DNA of 64,000 nucleotides from an uncultured Bacilli bacterium (GTDB lineage: Bacteria; Bacillota_I; Bacilli_A; RF39; UBA660): the NCBI GenBank assembly GCA_934095825.1, contig CAKOKQ010000001.1, forward strand, positions 62,001-126,000, written 5' to 3'. This document shows positions 17,637-28,562 of this stretch, in pieces. The number at the start of each line of letters is the position of its first letter. The first letter of the stretch is position 1. The notes under the pieces were generated by a model that was not told where the DNA came from, did no database searches, and saw only the letters and a list, made by a program, of their open reading frames with translations. The translations under genes and the position numbers were made by a program.

Positions 17637-19216
17637 GAATAAGAGAAATAAAACTGAAATATGATATAGATATTGCTGCTAATTTAAAATTAAGTATTTT
17701 AAAAAAATTAAAATTGCCAAAGAATTATAATTTGGATTATAAAATTGTAAAAAAATCAATTGATGCTAGGAAAAAGCCTGATGTATATTATGTTTACGAA
17801 GTCTTATGTGAATTGGATAAATGTTTGGAAGAAAAACTATTAGGAGCAAATAATAAAGATATCGTCGTGGGTGAAGATGTTAAATATGAATTTAGACCTC
17901 AAGGAATTATACCTTTAGAAAAACCAATTATTGTTGTTGGTAGCGGTCCGGCTGGTTTATTTGCTAGTTTAAACTTAGTTAGAAATGGTTATCCAGTTAT
18001 TATAATTGAGCGCGGTTGTGAAATTACAAAAAGAGTTACTAAAGTAGAGAAGTTTTGGCAAACTAACGAACTAGATACAGAATGTAATATTCAATTTGGC
18101 GAAGGCGGTGCTGGGACTTTTTCAGATGGTAAGCTTAATACCTTAGTAAATGATAAAGAGGGAAGATATCAGTATGTGATGGAGACTTTTGCTTCCTTTG
18201 GCGCTAATAAAGAAATAACTTATGTTAATAAACCTCATATTGGGACGGATGTTTTAAGAGAAGTTATTATTAATATGCGTAAAAGTATTGAAAGATTTGG
18301 CGGCCAATTTTTATTTGAAACTAAACTTACCGATTTAAATATTAAAGACAATAAATTAGAAAGTGTAGTTTTAAATGGTAAAGAAACTTTGCCCTGTTCA
18401 GCTGTCCTTTTAGCGATAGGCCATTCAGCTAGGGATACATTTTATCTCCTAAATGCTAAAGGTGTTACTATGCAAAATAAACCTTTTGCGGTTGGTATGC
18501 GAATTATGCACCCCCAAAGTTTAATTGATAAAAATCAGTATGGTCTTCTAGATGATAGATTACCAGTAGCTTCTTATAAATTAACCTTTAAAGCTAGTAA
18601 TGGTAAGGGTGTTTATAGTTTTTGTATGTGCCCCGGTGGTTATGTGGTTAATGCTTCAAGCGAGACCAATAGATTGTGCATTAACGGTATGAGTTATTCC
18701 AAAAGAGATAGTGGAATTGCTAACAGCGCTTTAATTGTAACGGTTAATGAGAACGATTATGGAAATAACTTATTTGATGGCATTAAGTTTCAAAGAAATT
18801 TAGAAGAAAAAGCTTATCAGTTAGGAAATGGTTTAATTCCTACCGAAACTTATGGCGATTATAAAGATAATAAAAGGCCTAAGACTATTGGAAAATTAGA
18901 ACCCAAAATAAAAGGTGGTTACAGAATAGCTGATTTAAATGAGTTGCTGCCCGATAATTTAAACATAGCTTTAAAAGAAGGAATAGAAAATTTTGATAGA
19001 AAAATAAAAGGTTTTGCTGATAAAGAGACCCTACTTTGTGGAATTGAGGCCCGAACTTCGAGTCCAATTAGAATAATTAGAAATGAAAATTACGAATCTA
19101 ATATTGAGGGGCTTTATCCAAGTGGCGAAGGGGCTGGATATGCCGGTGGTATTACTAGTGCCGCTATCGATGGCCTTAAAGTAAGTGAAGCTATAATGAA
19201 TAAATTTAAAAATTAA
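17630..19216 (+). CDS. FAD-dependent dehydrogenase, COG2509-like
   Basis: The protein has 528 residues. A small alpha/beta domain of about 95 residues precedes the Rossmann fold (IIVVGSGPAGLFA, with GSGPAG at about 104-109). The ECNIQFGEGGAGTFSDGKLNT segment, split around residues 152-170, and the C-terminal GEGAGYAGGITSAAIDG are typical of the COG2509 uncharacterised flavoproteins. It overlaps the upstream flavoprotein. The pair may act on related substrates, but nothing in the sequence names one. Confidence 0.85.
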   Translation: MLRIREIKLKYDIDIAANLKLSILKKLKLPKNYNLDYKIVKKSIDARKKPDVYYVYEVLCELDKCLEEKLLGANNKDIVVGEDVKYEFRPQGIIPLEKPIIVVGSGPAGLFASLNLVRNGYPVIIIERGCEITKRVTKVEKFWQTNELDTECNIQFGEGGAGTFSDGKLNTLVNDKEGRYQYVMETFASFGANKEITYVNKPHIGTDVLREVIINMRKSIERFGGQFLFETKLTDLNIKDNKLESVVLNGKETLPCSAVLLAIGHSARDTFYLLNAKGVTMQNKPFAVGMRIMHPQSLIDKNQYGLLDDRLPVASYKLTFKASNGKGVYSFCMCPGGYVVNASSETNRLCINGMSYSKRDSGIANSALIVTVNENDYGNNLFDGIKFQRNLEEKAYQLGNGLIPTETYGDYKDNKRPKTIGKLEPKIKGGYRIADLNELLPDNLNIALKEGIENFDRKIKGFADKETLLCGIEARTSSPIRIIRNENYESNIEGLYPSGEGAGYAGGITSAAIDGLKVSEAIMNKFKN

Positions 19217-19291
19217 GATAATATTAGGATAATAGTTATTTAAAAAAATAATTGTTAGTAATAAGTTTATGTAAAAATTTAAAAACAAAAA

Positions 19292-19347
19292 AACTAAATA
19301 AGAGAAAATAGCCTTTAGTATGCTAAATAATCTTATTTAGTTTTTCT
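19292..19347. terminator. Bidirectional terminator between convergent genes
   Basis: AACTAAATAAG (19292-19302) and CTTATTTAGTT (19332-19342) form a perfect 11-bp stem. An A run precedes it and a T run follows, so it can serve both the flavoprotein operon and the convergent GNAT gene. Confidence 0.75.
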
Positions 19348-19417
19348 TTAATTAATAAGCTTTGTTTTTATAATTAACTCATATGAATTTTTAGAATAGC
19401 TTACTTTATTAAAATTA

Positions 19418-19915
19418 TTATCTTCTGTTAAAATGATATTGATTGCCATAAAAGTAAGTGTAACCAGCTTTTAAAATGGCTTTTTTACTTTTTATATTAT
19501 CATCACTAACATCAGCCACGATAAAAGAAACCCTTGGATATATTTCTAAAAGTTTTGTACTTATTTCATTTTCTAAAGCTTGGCCGAGGTGTTTATTCTG
19601 ATATTCAGGAATAATTCCTAAACAAATTTCAATCTCATTAGAAAGCATTTTACCATCTATTTCTTCTTCAGGGTGAAAATTAGTAAACAATATACCTATC
19701 ATTGCATTTTCATAATAAATTACATAAGTATTTGAAATGCCATCTTTTTCGTTTCTTTTTAAATTATTTATAATAAAATTGTCGAGATTGGAAGATATTT
19801 TAGAAGCCTCTTTAGATTCAGTTAAAATATTTTTTATTTTTTGATGTTCCTGATTAAAAATATCAAATACTTTAAGGCGGAAATTTTTAGTATTTATTTC
19901 TGTAGTGTTGGACAT
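19418..19915 (-). CDS. GNAT-family N-acetyltransferase
   Basis: This 165-residue protein has the GNAT fold. The acetyl-CoA pyrophosphate-binding motif A reads EICLGIIPEYQNKHLGQAL (about residues 92-110), with the Q-x-x-x-G-Q/A loop. The C-terminal strand pair follows (SKKAILKAGYTYFY). It is most like the RimJ/RimL-type acetyltransferases. The substrate is not predictable. GAAGG lies 5 nt before its ATG. Confidence 0.8.
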   Translation of the reverse strand: MSNTTEINTKNFRLKVFDIFNQEHQKIKNILTESKEASKISSNLDNFIINNLKRNEKDGISNTYVIYYENAMIGILFTNFHPEEEIDGKMLSNEIEICLGIIPEYQNKHLGQALENEISTKLLEIYPRVSFIVADVSDDNIKSKKAILKAGYTYFYGNQYHFNRR

Positions 19916-20121
19916 AATAACCTTCTTTCTATTAGAAAGTATAACATATGCAAGTGTAAAAATATATTAAAATAAAAATAATTGAAATGTAAAAATACAA
20001 GGTTAAAATATATTAAGACATAAAAGAATGTATAGATGTAAAGATTTTTAAAATATCAAAGAAGATTGAAGATTGAAGAAAATAATAAAAATATCAAGAG
20101 GCTTTTAAAATAAGAAAACAT

Positions 20122-20145
20122 AAAAAAACTAGGCTGTAACCTAGT
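20122..20145 (-). terminator. Terminator after tRNA-Met
   Basis: On the minus strand ACTAGG and CCTAGT form a 6-bp stem around TTACAG, followed by seven Ts. Confidence 0.8.
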
Positions 20146-20155
20146 AATAATCACA

Positions 20156-20232
20156 TGGTAGCGACGGGGAGATTCGAACTCTCGACCTGCCGGGTATGAA
20201 CCGGATGCTCTAGCCAGCTGAGCTACATCGCC
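20156..20232 (-). tRNA. tRNA-Met (anticodon CAT), elongator type
   Basis: The 77-nt cloverleaf with encoded CCA starts GGCGATG and has anticodon loop TTCATAC. The overall sequence is very like the elongator tRNA-Met of Bacillus and unlike initiator tRNA. Two stem positions do not pair: 27-43 (T-C) and 50-64 (A-C). An open reading frame across this tRNA is an artefact. Confidence 0.93.
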
Positions 20233-20253
20233 ATTTTTTCCTGACACTTTTTA

Positions 20254-20283
20254 ATTATAGCAAAACTTTTCTTTTTTTGTCAA
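20254..20283 (-). promoter_or_regulatory. Consensus promoter for tRNA-Met
   Basis: On the minus strand a perfect TTGACA (20278-20283) and a perfect TATAAT (20254-20259) are separated by 18 bp. The tRNA begins about 21 nt downstream. Confidence 0.85.
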
Positions 20284-20290
20284 TAAGAAC

Positions 20291-20319
20291 TTGCATTTTT
20301 TTTCTAAATAGACTATAAT
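20291..20319 (+). promoter_or_regulatory. Promoter for the ybxB-like gene
   Basis: TTGCAT (20291-20296), a 17-bp spacer and a perfect TATAAT (20314-20319). It is divergent from the tRNA-Met promoter. The predicted transcription start near 20326 excludes the TTG at 20330 as a normal start. Confidence 0.8.
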
Positions 20320-20350
20320 TTAGATATATTTGCCTTATGGGGAAACGGGA

Positions 20351-20968
20351 ATGGTGATAGATTTGGAACATTATTTTACAAATAACGAAAACTTAAAAAG
20401 TGAATTACGCACAATAAGTTATGAAGTAAATAATGTTTCTTTTTTATTTACCTCTGATAACGGCGTTTTTTCTAAGGATAAAATAGATTTTGGCAGTCTA
20501 AATTTAGTTAAAGTTCTTCTTAAAAATTATGATAAGAAAAATATTAACGCTTTAGATGTTGGATGTGGTTATGGTTTTATTGGAATTAGCCTATCTAAAT
20601 TACTTAATAGTAAATTTGATATGGTTGATGTTAATAACCGAGCAATTCATTTAGCCAATATGAATATTAAGAACAATAAGGTGGATGCAAAAGCCTTTTA
20701 TAGCGATGCTTTAAGTAGCGTCGATAAAAATTATGATTTGATTGTAACAAATCCTCCTATAAGGGCAGGGAAAGTAGTAGTAGAAAAGATACTACTTGAT
20801 TCGTTAAAACATTTAAATAATGATGGCGAATTGTGGTTTGTTATAAGAAAAGATCAAGGAGCCAAGAGTATAATTAATCTACTAAAACCCGACTATGATG
20901 TGAATCTGGTTGAAAAGTGCAAAGGTTTTTATGTAATTAAGGCTAAAAATGTTGACAAGGCTAGATAA
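20351..20968 (+). CDS. RsmC/YbxB-like class I SAM methyltransferase
   Basis: This protein of about 205 residues resembles the small RsmC-type enzymes that methylate a guanine of 16S rRNA. It has the SAM motif LDVGCGYGFIGI, the acidic VDVNNRAIHLA, and the catalytic NPPI motif (VTNPPIRAG). I chose ATG 20351 with GGGGA 7 nt upstream. It stands immediately before rpoB, as ybxB does in Bacillus subtilis, but the ribosomal-protein genes that normally precede it are absent here. A TTGACA at 20952-20957 overlapping its end may contribute to an rpoB promoter, although no well-spaced -10 is clear. Confidence 0.85.
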   Translation: MVIDLEHYFTNNENLKSELRTISYEVNNVSFLFTSDNGVFSKDKIDFGSLNLVKVLLKNYDKKNINALDVGCGYGFIGISLSKLLNSKFDMVDVNNRAIHLANMNIKNNKVDAKAFYSDALSSVDKNYDLIVTNPPIRAGKVVVEKILLDSLKHLNNDGELWFVIRKDQGAKSIINLLKPDYDVNLVEKCKGFYVIKAKNVDKAR

Positions 20969-21035
20969 ATTTTATAAAATCGAAAATTGTTGACGTATTT
21001 AAAAGGTACTCAAAAAATATTAGGTATAGGGGTGA

Positions 21036-24000
21036 ATGCAAGTGGCATTTAAGACAAAAAAATTTGGAGATCATGCTGAAAGACGTACCTTCAGCAAAAT
21101 TAAAAACACCTTAGAATTGACAGATCTACTAGAAATTCAAAAGAAATCTTATCAATGGTTCTTAGACGAAGGTATTAAAGAATCAATTGATGATTTATTT
21201 CCTGTAGAAAGCTTCACTGGCAATATTACGGTAGAACTTGGCGATTATTATTTTGACAAGCCAAGATATTCAATTAAAGAAGCAAAAGAACGTATGGTAA
21301 ACTATGCGGCACCATTAAAGGTATTAGCAAGAGTATTCATTCATGAAACAGGCGAAGTCAAGGAACAAGAAATATTCTTAGGCGATATTCCTATGATGAC
21401 AGATGCTGGGACATTTATTATCAATGGCGCTGAAAGAGTTATAGTATCGCAATTAGTACGCAGTCCATCTATTTACTTTAAAAAAGAAGTAGATAAAAAC
21501 GGACGCCGTGTTATTACATCAGAGTTAATTCCTAATCATGGAACTTGGTTAGAATATGAACTTGATGCAAGAGATATTTTATATGTTCGTATTGATCGTA
21601 CAAGAAAAGTACCTATTACGACTTTCCTAAGAGCATTAGGTCTTTCTAGTGATGAAGATATTTTAGGACTTTTCGGAGAAAATCCTTACATTAAGAATTC
21701 AATTGAAAAAGATAGCACTAAAAATACTGATGAAGCCTTAATCGAAATTTATGAGAAATTAAGACCAGGTGAACCAGCAACTCTTGATAGTGCTAAAAAC
21801 CAATTAATTACGAGATTCTTTGATAAATTTAGATATGACTTAGCAAAAGTAGGTCGTTATAAATTAAATCGTAAACTAAATGTTTTAGATCGTTTAATCG
21901 GCTGTACATTAGCTGAAGATATTAAAGATGAAAATGGTAATATAGTTGCAAGTGCTAATACTTTAGTAACTAAAGATGTATTAGAGAAAGTTCGTCCAAT
22001 ATTTAGTAATGGTTACAACATTAAAGAAGTAATGATTAACGAAGAATTAGACGAATATAACAAAGTTCAAACAGTTAAAGTTTATAATAAGAAAGATGAA
22101 ACTAAAGTTATTGAAATTATTGGTAATGATCCAACTATTGATAGCCGTCGTTTAACTATTTCAGATGTTTATGCATCAGTATCTTATTACTTAGACTTAC
22201 AAGAAGGTATTGGCCGTGATGATGAAATTGATAACCTATCTAATCGTCGTGTAAGACAAGTAGGGGAGTTAGTTCAAAAACAATTCAATGTTGGTATGGC
22301 TCGTATGGAACGCGTTATTCGTGAGCGCATGACTACGCAAGAAATTGAGTCAATTACACCAAAAACATTAATTAATATTAGACCTGTTACGGCAGCTTTA
22401 AAAGAATTCTTCGGTTCTTCTCAGTTGTCAAAATTCATGGAACAAATTAACCCAATTGCTGAACTTACTGATAAGAGGCGTTTGTCTTCTTTAGGGCCAG
22501 GTGGACTTGCCAGAGATCGTGCTGGTATGGATGTTCGTGATGTTAACTCAAGCCACTATGGTAGAATTTGTCCAATCGAATCTCCAGAAGGTCAAAATAT
22601 CGGTTTAATTACTTCTTTAGCAAGTTATGCTAAGATTAATGAATATGGATTTTTAATGACTCCATATCGTAGAGTTGTTAATTGTCATGCAACTGATGAA
22701 ATCGTTTATTTAACGGCTGATGAAGAGGCAGACTATAATATTGCATCGGCTGCAATTAACATGAACGGTGATGAAATTTTAGATGAAAAAGTAATTGCCC
22801 GTTTAGATGGTGAAGCCGTTATGGTTAAGCGTGAAGATGTTGACTTTATCGATGTTGCACCAAGTCAAATTGTATCAATTACAACAAGTTGTATTCCATT
22901 CTTAGAACATGATGATGCCCACAGAGCCTTAATGGGTGCGAACATGCAACGCCAAGCTGTTCCTCTATTAACTTGTGAGTCTCCTATCGTTGGTACTGGT
23001 GTTGAATACATTGCCGCTAGAGATTCTGGTTCCACAATTATTGCTAAGGCTGATGGTGTTGTTGATTATGCTGATGGTAAAAAGATTATTGTTAAGAACG
23101 CTAAAGGTACTGATACTTATCATTTAGCCAACTATGAAAGAAGTAACTCCGCTACAACTATTAATCATCATCCAATTGTTAAGAAAGGTGATAATATTCA
23201 TCGTGGTGAAGTTATTGCTGATGGTCCATCAACTAAAAATGGTGAACTTGCTTTAGGTAAAAACATGCTTGTAGCATTTATGACTTGTAATGGTTATAAC
23301 TATGAAGATGCCGTTGTATTAAATGAGAGATTAGTTAAAGATGATGTTTATACATCACTACATATTGAACACTATGATATTGAATGCCGTGATACTAAAT
23401 TAGGACCTGAGGAAATTACGAGAGATATTCCAAATGTTGGTGAAGATGCTCGTAAGAACTTAGATGCCAATGGTATTGTTCGTATTGGTACTGAAGTTAA
23501 AGATGGGGATATCTTAGTAGGTAAGGTTACCCCAAAAGGTGTTCAAGAACTAACAGCTGAAGAAAAATTGTTACATGCAATTTTCGGTGAGAAAACTCGT
23601 GAAGTAAGAGATACTTCTTTAAAAGTAGAACACGGTGCTGGTGGTATTGTTCATGATATTAAAGTTTACACTAAAGAAAATTCTGATGAACTACCTGCTG
23701 GTGTTTCAAAAATAGTTCGTGTTTATATTATTCAAAAGCGTAAGATTCAAGTCGGTGATAAGATGTCTGGTCGCCACGGTAATAAAGGTGTTATTTCTCT
23801 AATTTTACCAGAAGAAGATATGCCTTATATGCCAGATGGTACGCCAGTGGATATCGTTTTAAACCCACAAGGTGTTCCTTCTCGTATGAATATCGGTCAA
23901 ATTTTAGAATTACATTTAGGTATGGCTGGTAAAAATTTAGGTGTTAAATATGCAACTCCAGTATTTGATGGTGCAAGTCAAGATGAGATTTATGAACAAA

Positions 24001-24665
24001 TGGAAGAAGCTGGACTTGCTCATGATGGTAAGACCGTATTATATGATGGTCGTACTGGTGATGCTTTTGAAAATCGTGTATCTGTTGGTGTTATGTATAT
24101 GGTAAAACTTCACCACATGGTTGATGATAAGATTCATGCCAGAAGTACGGGACCTTACTCAATGGTTACTCAACAACCATTAGGTGGTAAAGCTCAATTT
24201 GGTGGTCAAAGATTCGGAGAAATGGAAGTTTGGGCTCTATATGCTTATGGTGCTGCAAATGTCCTACAAGAAATGATGACTATTAAAGCCGATGATGTTA
24301 TGGGTCGTGTTAAAGTTTATGAATCATTAGTTAAAGGTAAACCAATTGATGAAGCAGGTATTCCAGAATCATTTAGAGTATTAATTAAAGAATTCCAAGC
24401 TTTAGGCTTAGATGTTGAAATTTTAGATCAAAATGATAAGTTAGTTGATTTAAAGGAAATGGAAACTGATGATGAACCAGTTGATGCTTTAAAAATTAAA
24501 GAATTAACAAATGAAGTTAATGAGAATGCTAATAATGAATCAAAAAAAGAAGAACCTGATGATGATTATTTAGAAGATGAAGAAGACGAAGATGATGATT
24601 TGGATGATTTAGAATTTCCTGAAGACGGAAATATTCTAGAAGAAGAGGAGGATGAAATTATATGA
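21036..24665 (+). CDS. rpoB: RNA polymerase beta subunit
   Basis: The 1209-residue protein is complete and shows the standard beta-subunit landmarks, including [31 protein letters not shown] and the C-terminal [19 protein letters not shown]. The rifampicin-binding region differs from sensitive enzymes: Glu469, Ile471 and Asp479 correspond to E. coli Asp516, Asn518 and His526. The last about 50 residues form an extended Asp/Glu tail. GGGGTG precedes ATG 21036; GTG 21042 is an alternative start. The stop overlaps rpoC by ATGA. Confidence 0.99.
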   Translation: MQVAFKTKKFGDHAERRTFSKIKNTLELTDLLEIQKKSYQWFLDEGIKESIDDLFPVESFTGNITVELGDYYFDKPRYSIKEAKERMVNYAAPLKVLARVFIHETGEVKEQEIFLGDIPMMTDAGTFIINGAERVIVSQLVRSPSIYFKKEVDKNGRRVITSELIPNHGTWLEYELDARDILYVRIDRTRKVPITTFLRALGLSSDEDILGLFGENPYIKNSIEKDSTKNTDEALIEIYEKLRPGEPATLDSAKNQLITRFFDKFRYDLAKVGRYKLNRKLNVLDRLIGCTLAEDIKDENGNIVASANTLVTKDVLEKVRPIFSNGYNIKEVMINEELDEYNKVQTVKVYNKKDETKVIEIIGNDPTIDSRRLTISDVYASVSYYLDLQEGIGRDDEIDNLSNRRVRQVGELVQKQFNVGMARMERVIRERMTTQEIESITPKTLINIRPVTAALKEFFGSSQLSKFMEQINPIAELTDKRRLSSLGPGGLARDRAGMDVRDVNSSHYGRICPIESPEGQNIGLITSLASYAKINEYGFLMTPYRRVVNCHATDEIVYLTADEEADYNIASAAINMNGDEILDEKVIARLDGEAVMVKREDVDFIDVAPSQIVSITTSCIPFLEHDDAHRALMGANMQRQAVPLLTCESPIVGTGVEYIAARDSGSTIIAKADGVVDYADGKKIIVKNAKGTDTYHLANYERSNSATTINHHPIVKKGDNIHRGEVIADGPSTKNGELALGKNMLVAFMTCNGYNYEDAVVLNERLVKDDVYTSLHIEHYDIECRDTKLGPEEITRDIPNVGEDARKNLDANGIVRIGTEVKDGDILVGKVTPKGVQELTAEEKLLHAIFGEKTREVRDTSLKVEHGAGGIVHDIKVYTKENSDELPAGVSKIVRVYIIQKRKIQVGDKMSGRHGNKGVISLILPEEDMPYMPDGTPVDIVLNPQGVPSRMNIGQILELHLGMAGKNLGVKYATPVFDGASQDEIYEQMEEAGLAHDGKTVLYDGRTGDAFENRVSVGVMYMVKLHHMVDDKIHARSTGPYSMVTQQPLGGKAQFGGQRFGEMEVWALYAYGAANVLQEMMTIKADDVMGRVKVYESLVKGKPIDEAGIPESFRVLIKEFQALGLDVEILDQNDKLVDLKEMETDDEPVDALKIKELTNEVNENANNESKKEEPDDDYLEDEEDEDDDLDDLEFPEDGNILEEEEDEII

Positions 24666-27600
24666 TGGATGTAAATAATTTTAGAGGTATTAAGGTATCT
24701 ATTGCCTCCCCTGAAAAAATCCGTGAGTGGTCTTATGGTGAAGTAAAGAAACCAGAAACTATTAACTATCGTACGCAAAAACCAGAAAGAGATGGTTTAT
24801 TCTGCGAAAAAATCTTTGGACCAACTAAGGACTATGAGTGTGCTTGTGGTAAATATAAACGCTTAAGATATAAAAATGTTATATGTGATCGTTGTGGAGT
24901 AGAAGTAACATCAAGTAAAGTGCGCCGTGAACGCATGGGACACATTGAACTTGCTGCTCCTTGCTCTCACATTTGGTTCTTTAAAGGTGTTCCTTCGAAA
25001 ATGGGTCTTGTTCTTGATATGTCCCCAAGAGACTTAGAAGAAGTATTATATTATGTTTCTTATGTTGTTTTAGACCCAGGGAATGTTCCTTTAGAAAAAA
25101 AACAAACTTTATCTGATAAAGAGTATCGTGCCTATTATGAAAAATATGGCAATGCTTTTAAAGTAGGGATGGGTGCTGAGGCTATTCAAACCTTATTAAA
25201 AGAAGTAGATTTAGATAAAGAAATTGAAAATTTAAGAAAAGAATTAGATGGTGCTACAGGTCAAAAGAGAATTCGCTTAGTTAAGCGTCTTGACTGTTTA
25301 GTAGCTTTCAAAGATTCTGGTAATCGTCCTGAATGGATGATTCTAACAGCTCTTCCTGTTATTCCACCAGATTTACGCCCAATGATTCAATTAGATGGTG
25401 GTCGTTTTGCTACTAGTGATTTAAATGATTTATATCGTCGTATTATTAACCGTAATAATCGTTTAAAAAAATTACTAGAATTAGGCGCACCAACTATCAT
25501 TGTTCAAAATGAAAAGCGTATGTTACAAGAGGCTGTTGACTCCTTATTTGATAATGGTCGCCATGGTAGAAGTGTAACCGCTGCTGGTAATCGTCCATTA
25601 AAATCATTATCTAGTATGTTAAAAGGTAAACAAGGTCGTTTCCGTCAAAACTTATTAGGTAAACGCGTTGATTATTCTGGTCGTTCTGTTATCGTTGTTG
25701 GTCCATCATTAAAGATGTATCAATGCGGCCTTCCTAAAGACATGGCTTTAGAGCTATTTAAACCTCATGTTATTCATGGTCTAGTTGAAAGAGGACTTGC
25801 CCATAATATTAAGGGAGCTAAAAAATTAATCGATAATAAAGATGAATGTGTCTGGGATGTTGTTGAAGATGTAATTACTGAACATCCAGTAATGTTAAAC
25901 CGTGCTCCAACCCTACACCGTTTAGGTATTCAAGCCTTTGAACCAGTATTAGTTGGTGGTAAGGCAATGCGTTTGCACCCACTTGTATGTGCAGCATTTA
26001 ACGCCGATTTCGATGGCGACCAAATGGCTGTTCATGTACCATTATCTGAAGAGGCAAAAGCCGAAGCAAGAATCTTAATGTTAGGTGCTAATAACATTTT
26101 AAAACCTTCTGATGGTAAACCAATCGTTACTCCATCACAAGATATGATTTTAGGTAACTACTATCTATCTATTGAAGAGGCTGGTTTAGAAAATGAAGGT
26201 AAAGCTTATAAGAACTGCAACGAAGCCCTAATGGCTTATGAAAGAAAAGATATTTCACTACATACTAGAATCGCTATTCCAGTTGCAAGTTTTACTCATA
26301 AATTATTCACTGATGAACAAAAAGATAAGTATTTAGTTACTACTGTTGGTAAGATTAAATTTAATGAAATTTTACCAGATTCTTATCCATATGTTAACGA
26401 ACCTAGTGATGCTAATATTGCAGGTATTACGCCAGATAGATATTTCTTGCCAATGGGTACTGATTTAAAAACAGAAATTGCTAAGATGCCTCTTGCGGAA
26501 CCATTCGTTAAGAAGACATTAAGTAAATTGATTGCCCAAGTCTTTAAGCGTTATAAGACTACTGAAACATCAGTTATGTTAGACAAATTAAAAGATTTAG
26601 GTTTCAAATATTCAACTGTGGCTGGTATTTCTATTTCTATGAATGATATTATCGTATCTGATAATAAACAACAAATTATTGATGAAACTCAAAAGAAAGT
26701 TAACAAAATTAATAAAGAGTTCACTAGAGGTTTAATTACTGAAGATGAACGCTATAAAAATGTTTGTGCCTTGTGGGCTAAAGCAACTAGTGATATTTCT
26801 AATGAATTACAAACTATCGCTAAGAAAAATACTATGAACCCAATATTCATGATGATGAATTCTGGGGCCCGTGGTTCAGCTAACCAGTTTAATCAACTTG
26901 CTGGTATGCGTGGCTTAATTGCTAAACCTACTGGTGAAACTATTGAAATTCCAATTAAATCTAACTTAATTGAAGGATGTAATGTAACCGAGTTCTTTAT
27001 CGGTACCAGAGGTGGCCGTAAAGGTATCGTTGATACAGCCCTAAGAACTGCCGATTCAGGTTACTTAACTCGTCGTTTAGTTGATGTTGCTCAAGATATC
27101 GTTGTTAAAGAAGAAGACTGTGGCACTATTAATGGTGTTGAAGTTACAGACTTTATCGATGAAAGATCTAACACAATGATTGAACCATTAATTGAAAGAA
27201 TTATTGGTCGTTATACTGCAACTAAAGTAATTAATCCTGAAACTAAAGAAGTTATTGTTGATAAAAACCAATATATTACCGAAGTTATTGCTAATAAGAT
27301 AATTAATGCTGGTATTAAGAGCGTTAAGATTAGAAGTGTTCTAACTTGTAATACCGTTAATGGTGTATGTCAACATTGTTATGGTCGTAACCTTGCAACT
27401 GGTAATATGGTTGAAACAGGTGAAGCTGTTGGTATTATGGCTGCTCAATCAATCGGTGAACCAGGTACTCAGTTAACCATGCGTACATTCCACGAAGGTG
27501 GTGTTGCTGGTGGCGATATTACACAAGGTCTTCCAAGAGTTGAAGAACTATTCGAAGCTAGAAATCCAAAAGGTAAAGCAACTATTGCAGAAATCGGTGG

Positions 27601-28417
27601 TAAAATTGCTAGTATCGAAGAAAATAACTTTAAATTTAAGATTGTTATTGAAAATGATGTTGAAGCTAGAGAACATATTACAAACTACAATACGAAGTTA
27701 TGCGTTGAGTTAGGACAAACCGTTAAAGCAGGAGATCCATTAACAACTGGTTCTATTGCACCAAAAGAATTACTTGCCGTAACGGATCCAATTACAGCTC
27801 AACAATATATTGTTAAAGAAGTTCAAAAAGTATATAAATCACAAGGTGTTGATGTTTCTGATAAACATATCGAAGTTATCGTACGCCGTATGATTTCAAA
27901 GATGAAAGTATTAGATGGTGGCGATACTAACTTAGTTGCTGGCTTATCAGTAACTCTAAATGAATTTGCTGCTGCTAATAAACCAGTATTACTTACAGGT
28001 GGAGTTCCTGCTACAGGGCTTCCAATAATGCTTGGTATTACTAAAGCATCATTAGAAACAGATTCCTTCTTATCAGCTGCATCCTTCCAAGAAACTACAA
28101 GAGTTCTTACTGATGCCGCAATTAGAGGTAAAGTAGACCACTTAAGAGGATTAAAAGAAAATGTTATTATTGGTAAATTAATTCCTGCTGGTACTGGTGC
28201 TAAGCAATATTCAGATGTTAAATTTGAACTTGAAAAAGAATTTATCGAAGATGATGCTAGTGAAGCATTAGAAGATAAACTTATGAGTGATGATGTAACT
28301 GATGAAGTAACAAGTACTGATGTAATTGATACTAACGAAACAGAAAACTTTGATGATTCTGTTAACGAAGATATTGATTTAAATATTAATGATGAAGAAG
28401 AGACTACTGAAGAATAG
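24662..28417 (+). CDS. rpoC: RNA polymerase beta-prime subunit
   Basis: The 1251-residue protein is complete. It has the N-terminal zinc-binding cysteines ([19 protein letters not shown]), the active-site [10 protein letters not shown] motif, the trigger-loop region and the second zinc-site cysteines ([13 protein letters not shown]). Like RpoB, it ends in an acidic extension of about 60 residues. It is translationally coupled to rpoB. The terminator begins before its stop codon. Confidence 0.99.
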   Translation: MMDVNNFRGIKVSIASPEKIREWSYGEVKKPETINYRTQKPERDGLFCEKIFGPTKDYECACGKYKRLRYKNVICDRCGVEVTSSKVRRERMGHIELAAPCSHIWFFKGVPSKMGLVLDMSPRDLEEVLYYVSYVVLDPGNVPLEKKQTLSDKEYRAYYEKYGNAFKVGMGAEAIQTLLKEVDLDKEIENLRKELDGATGQKRIRLVKRLDCLVAFKDSGNRPEWMILTALPVIPPDLRPMIQLDGGRFATSDLNDLYRRIINRNNRLKKLLELGAPTIIVQNEKRMLQEAVDSLFDNGRHGRSVTAAGNRPLKSLSSMLKGKQGRFRQNLLGKRVDYSGRSVIVVGPSLKMYQCGLPKDMALELFKPHVIHGLVERGLAHNIKGAKKLIDNKDECVWDVVEDVITEHPVMLNRAPTLHRLGIQAFEPVLVGGKAMRLHPLVCAAFNADFDGDQMAVHVPLSEEAKAEARILMLGANNILKPSDGKPIVTPSQDMILGNYYLSIEEAGLENEGKAYKNCNEALMAYERKDISLHTRIAIPVASFTHKLFTDEQKDKYLVTTVGKIKFNEILPDSYPYVNEPSDANIAGITPDRYFLPMGTDLKTEIAKMPLAEPFVKKTLSKLIAQVFKRYKTTETSVMLDKLKDLGFKYSTVAGISISMNDIIVSDNKQQIIDETQKKVNKINKEFTRGLITEDERYKNVCALWAKATSDISNELQTIAKKNTMNPIFMMMNSGARGSANQFNQLAGMRGLIAKPTGETIEIPIKSNLIEGCNVTEFFIGTRGGRKGIVDTALRTADSGYLTRRLVDVAQDIVVKEEDCGTINGVEVTDFIDERSNTMIEPLIERIIGRYTATKVINPETKEVIVDKNQYITEVIANKIINAGIKSVKIRSVLTCNTVNGVCQHCYGRNLATGNMVETGEAVGIMAAQSIGEPGTQLTMRTFHEGGVAGGDITQGLPRVEELFEARNPKGKATIAEIGGKIASIEENNFKFKIVIENDVEAREHITNYNTKLCVELGQTVKAGDPLTTGSIAPKELLAVTDPITAQQYIVKEVQKVYKSQGVDVSDKHIEVIVRRMISKMKVLDGGDTNLVAGLSVTLNEFAAANKPVLLTGGVPATGLPIMLGITKASLETDSFLSAASFQETTRVLTDAAIRGKVDHLRGLKENVIIGKLIPAGTGAKQYSDVKFELEKEFIEDDASEALEDKLMSDDVTDEVTSTDVIDTNETENFDDSVNEDIDLNINDEEETTEE

Positions 28418-28431
28418 TAGTTTCTTTTTTT
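28400..28431 (+). terminator. Terminator for the rpoBC operon
   Basis: GAGACTACT (28400-28408) pairs with AGTAGTTTC (28416-28424), with one wobble, and is followed by seven Ts. The rpoC stop codon TAG lies at the loop edge (28415-28417). Confidence 0.8.
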
Positions 28432-28455
28432 GACTTAAAAAAATTTTTCCAAAAA

Positions 28456-28483
28456 TTAGCACTCATATATTGACAAGTGCTAA
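28456..28483. promoter_or_regulatory. CIRCE operator 1 (HrcA binding site)
   Basis: TTAGCACT (28456-28463) and AGTGCTAA (28476-28483) form the conserved inverted repeat. The interval between the 8-bp arms is 12 nt, one more than the classical CIRCE spacing. It overlaps the -35 of the hrcA promoter. Confidence 0.9.
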
Positions 28484-28498
28484 CATATAATATATAAT
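28470..28498 (+). promoter_or_regulatory. Perfect-consensus promoter of the hrcA-grpE-dnaK operon
   Basis: TTGACA (28470-28475), a 17-bp spacer and TATAAT (28493-28498). It is flanked and overlapped by two CIRCE elements. Confidence 0.92.
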
Positions 28499-28502
28499 GA
28501 TT

Positions 28503-28529
28503 TTAGCATTTGAAAAGAAAAAGTGCTAA
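28503..28529. promoter_or_regulatory. CIRCE operator 2
   Basis: TTAGCATTT (28503-28511), 9 nt, then AAGTGCTAA (28521-28529). The arms match CIRCE except in the inner positions, and the spacing is the standard 9 nt. It covers the predicted transcription start, so HrcA bound here would block initiation. Confidence 0.85.
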
Positions 28530-28562
28530 ACATATTGGCTTATAGCTAATTGAGGTGATGTT

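Noticed and set aside
20056..20247. Small minus-strand reading frame
   Set aside because: It runs through tRNA-Met and its terminator; it is a common false protein made by translating a tRNA.
20952..20978. Strong promoter directly before rpoB
   Set aside because: TTGACA is perfect, but the best -10 (TATAAA) is only 15 bp away. I mention it under the ybxB-like gene and do not call it.
24566..24778. Ser-rich minus-strand reading frame
   Set aside because: It is the complement of the GAT/GAA-rich acidic tail of rpoB.
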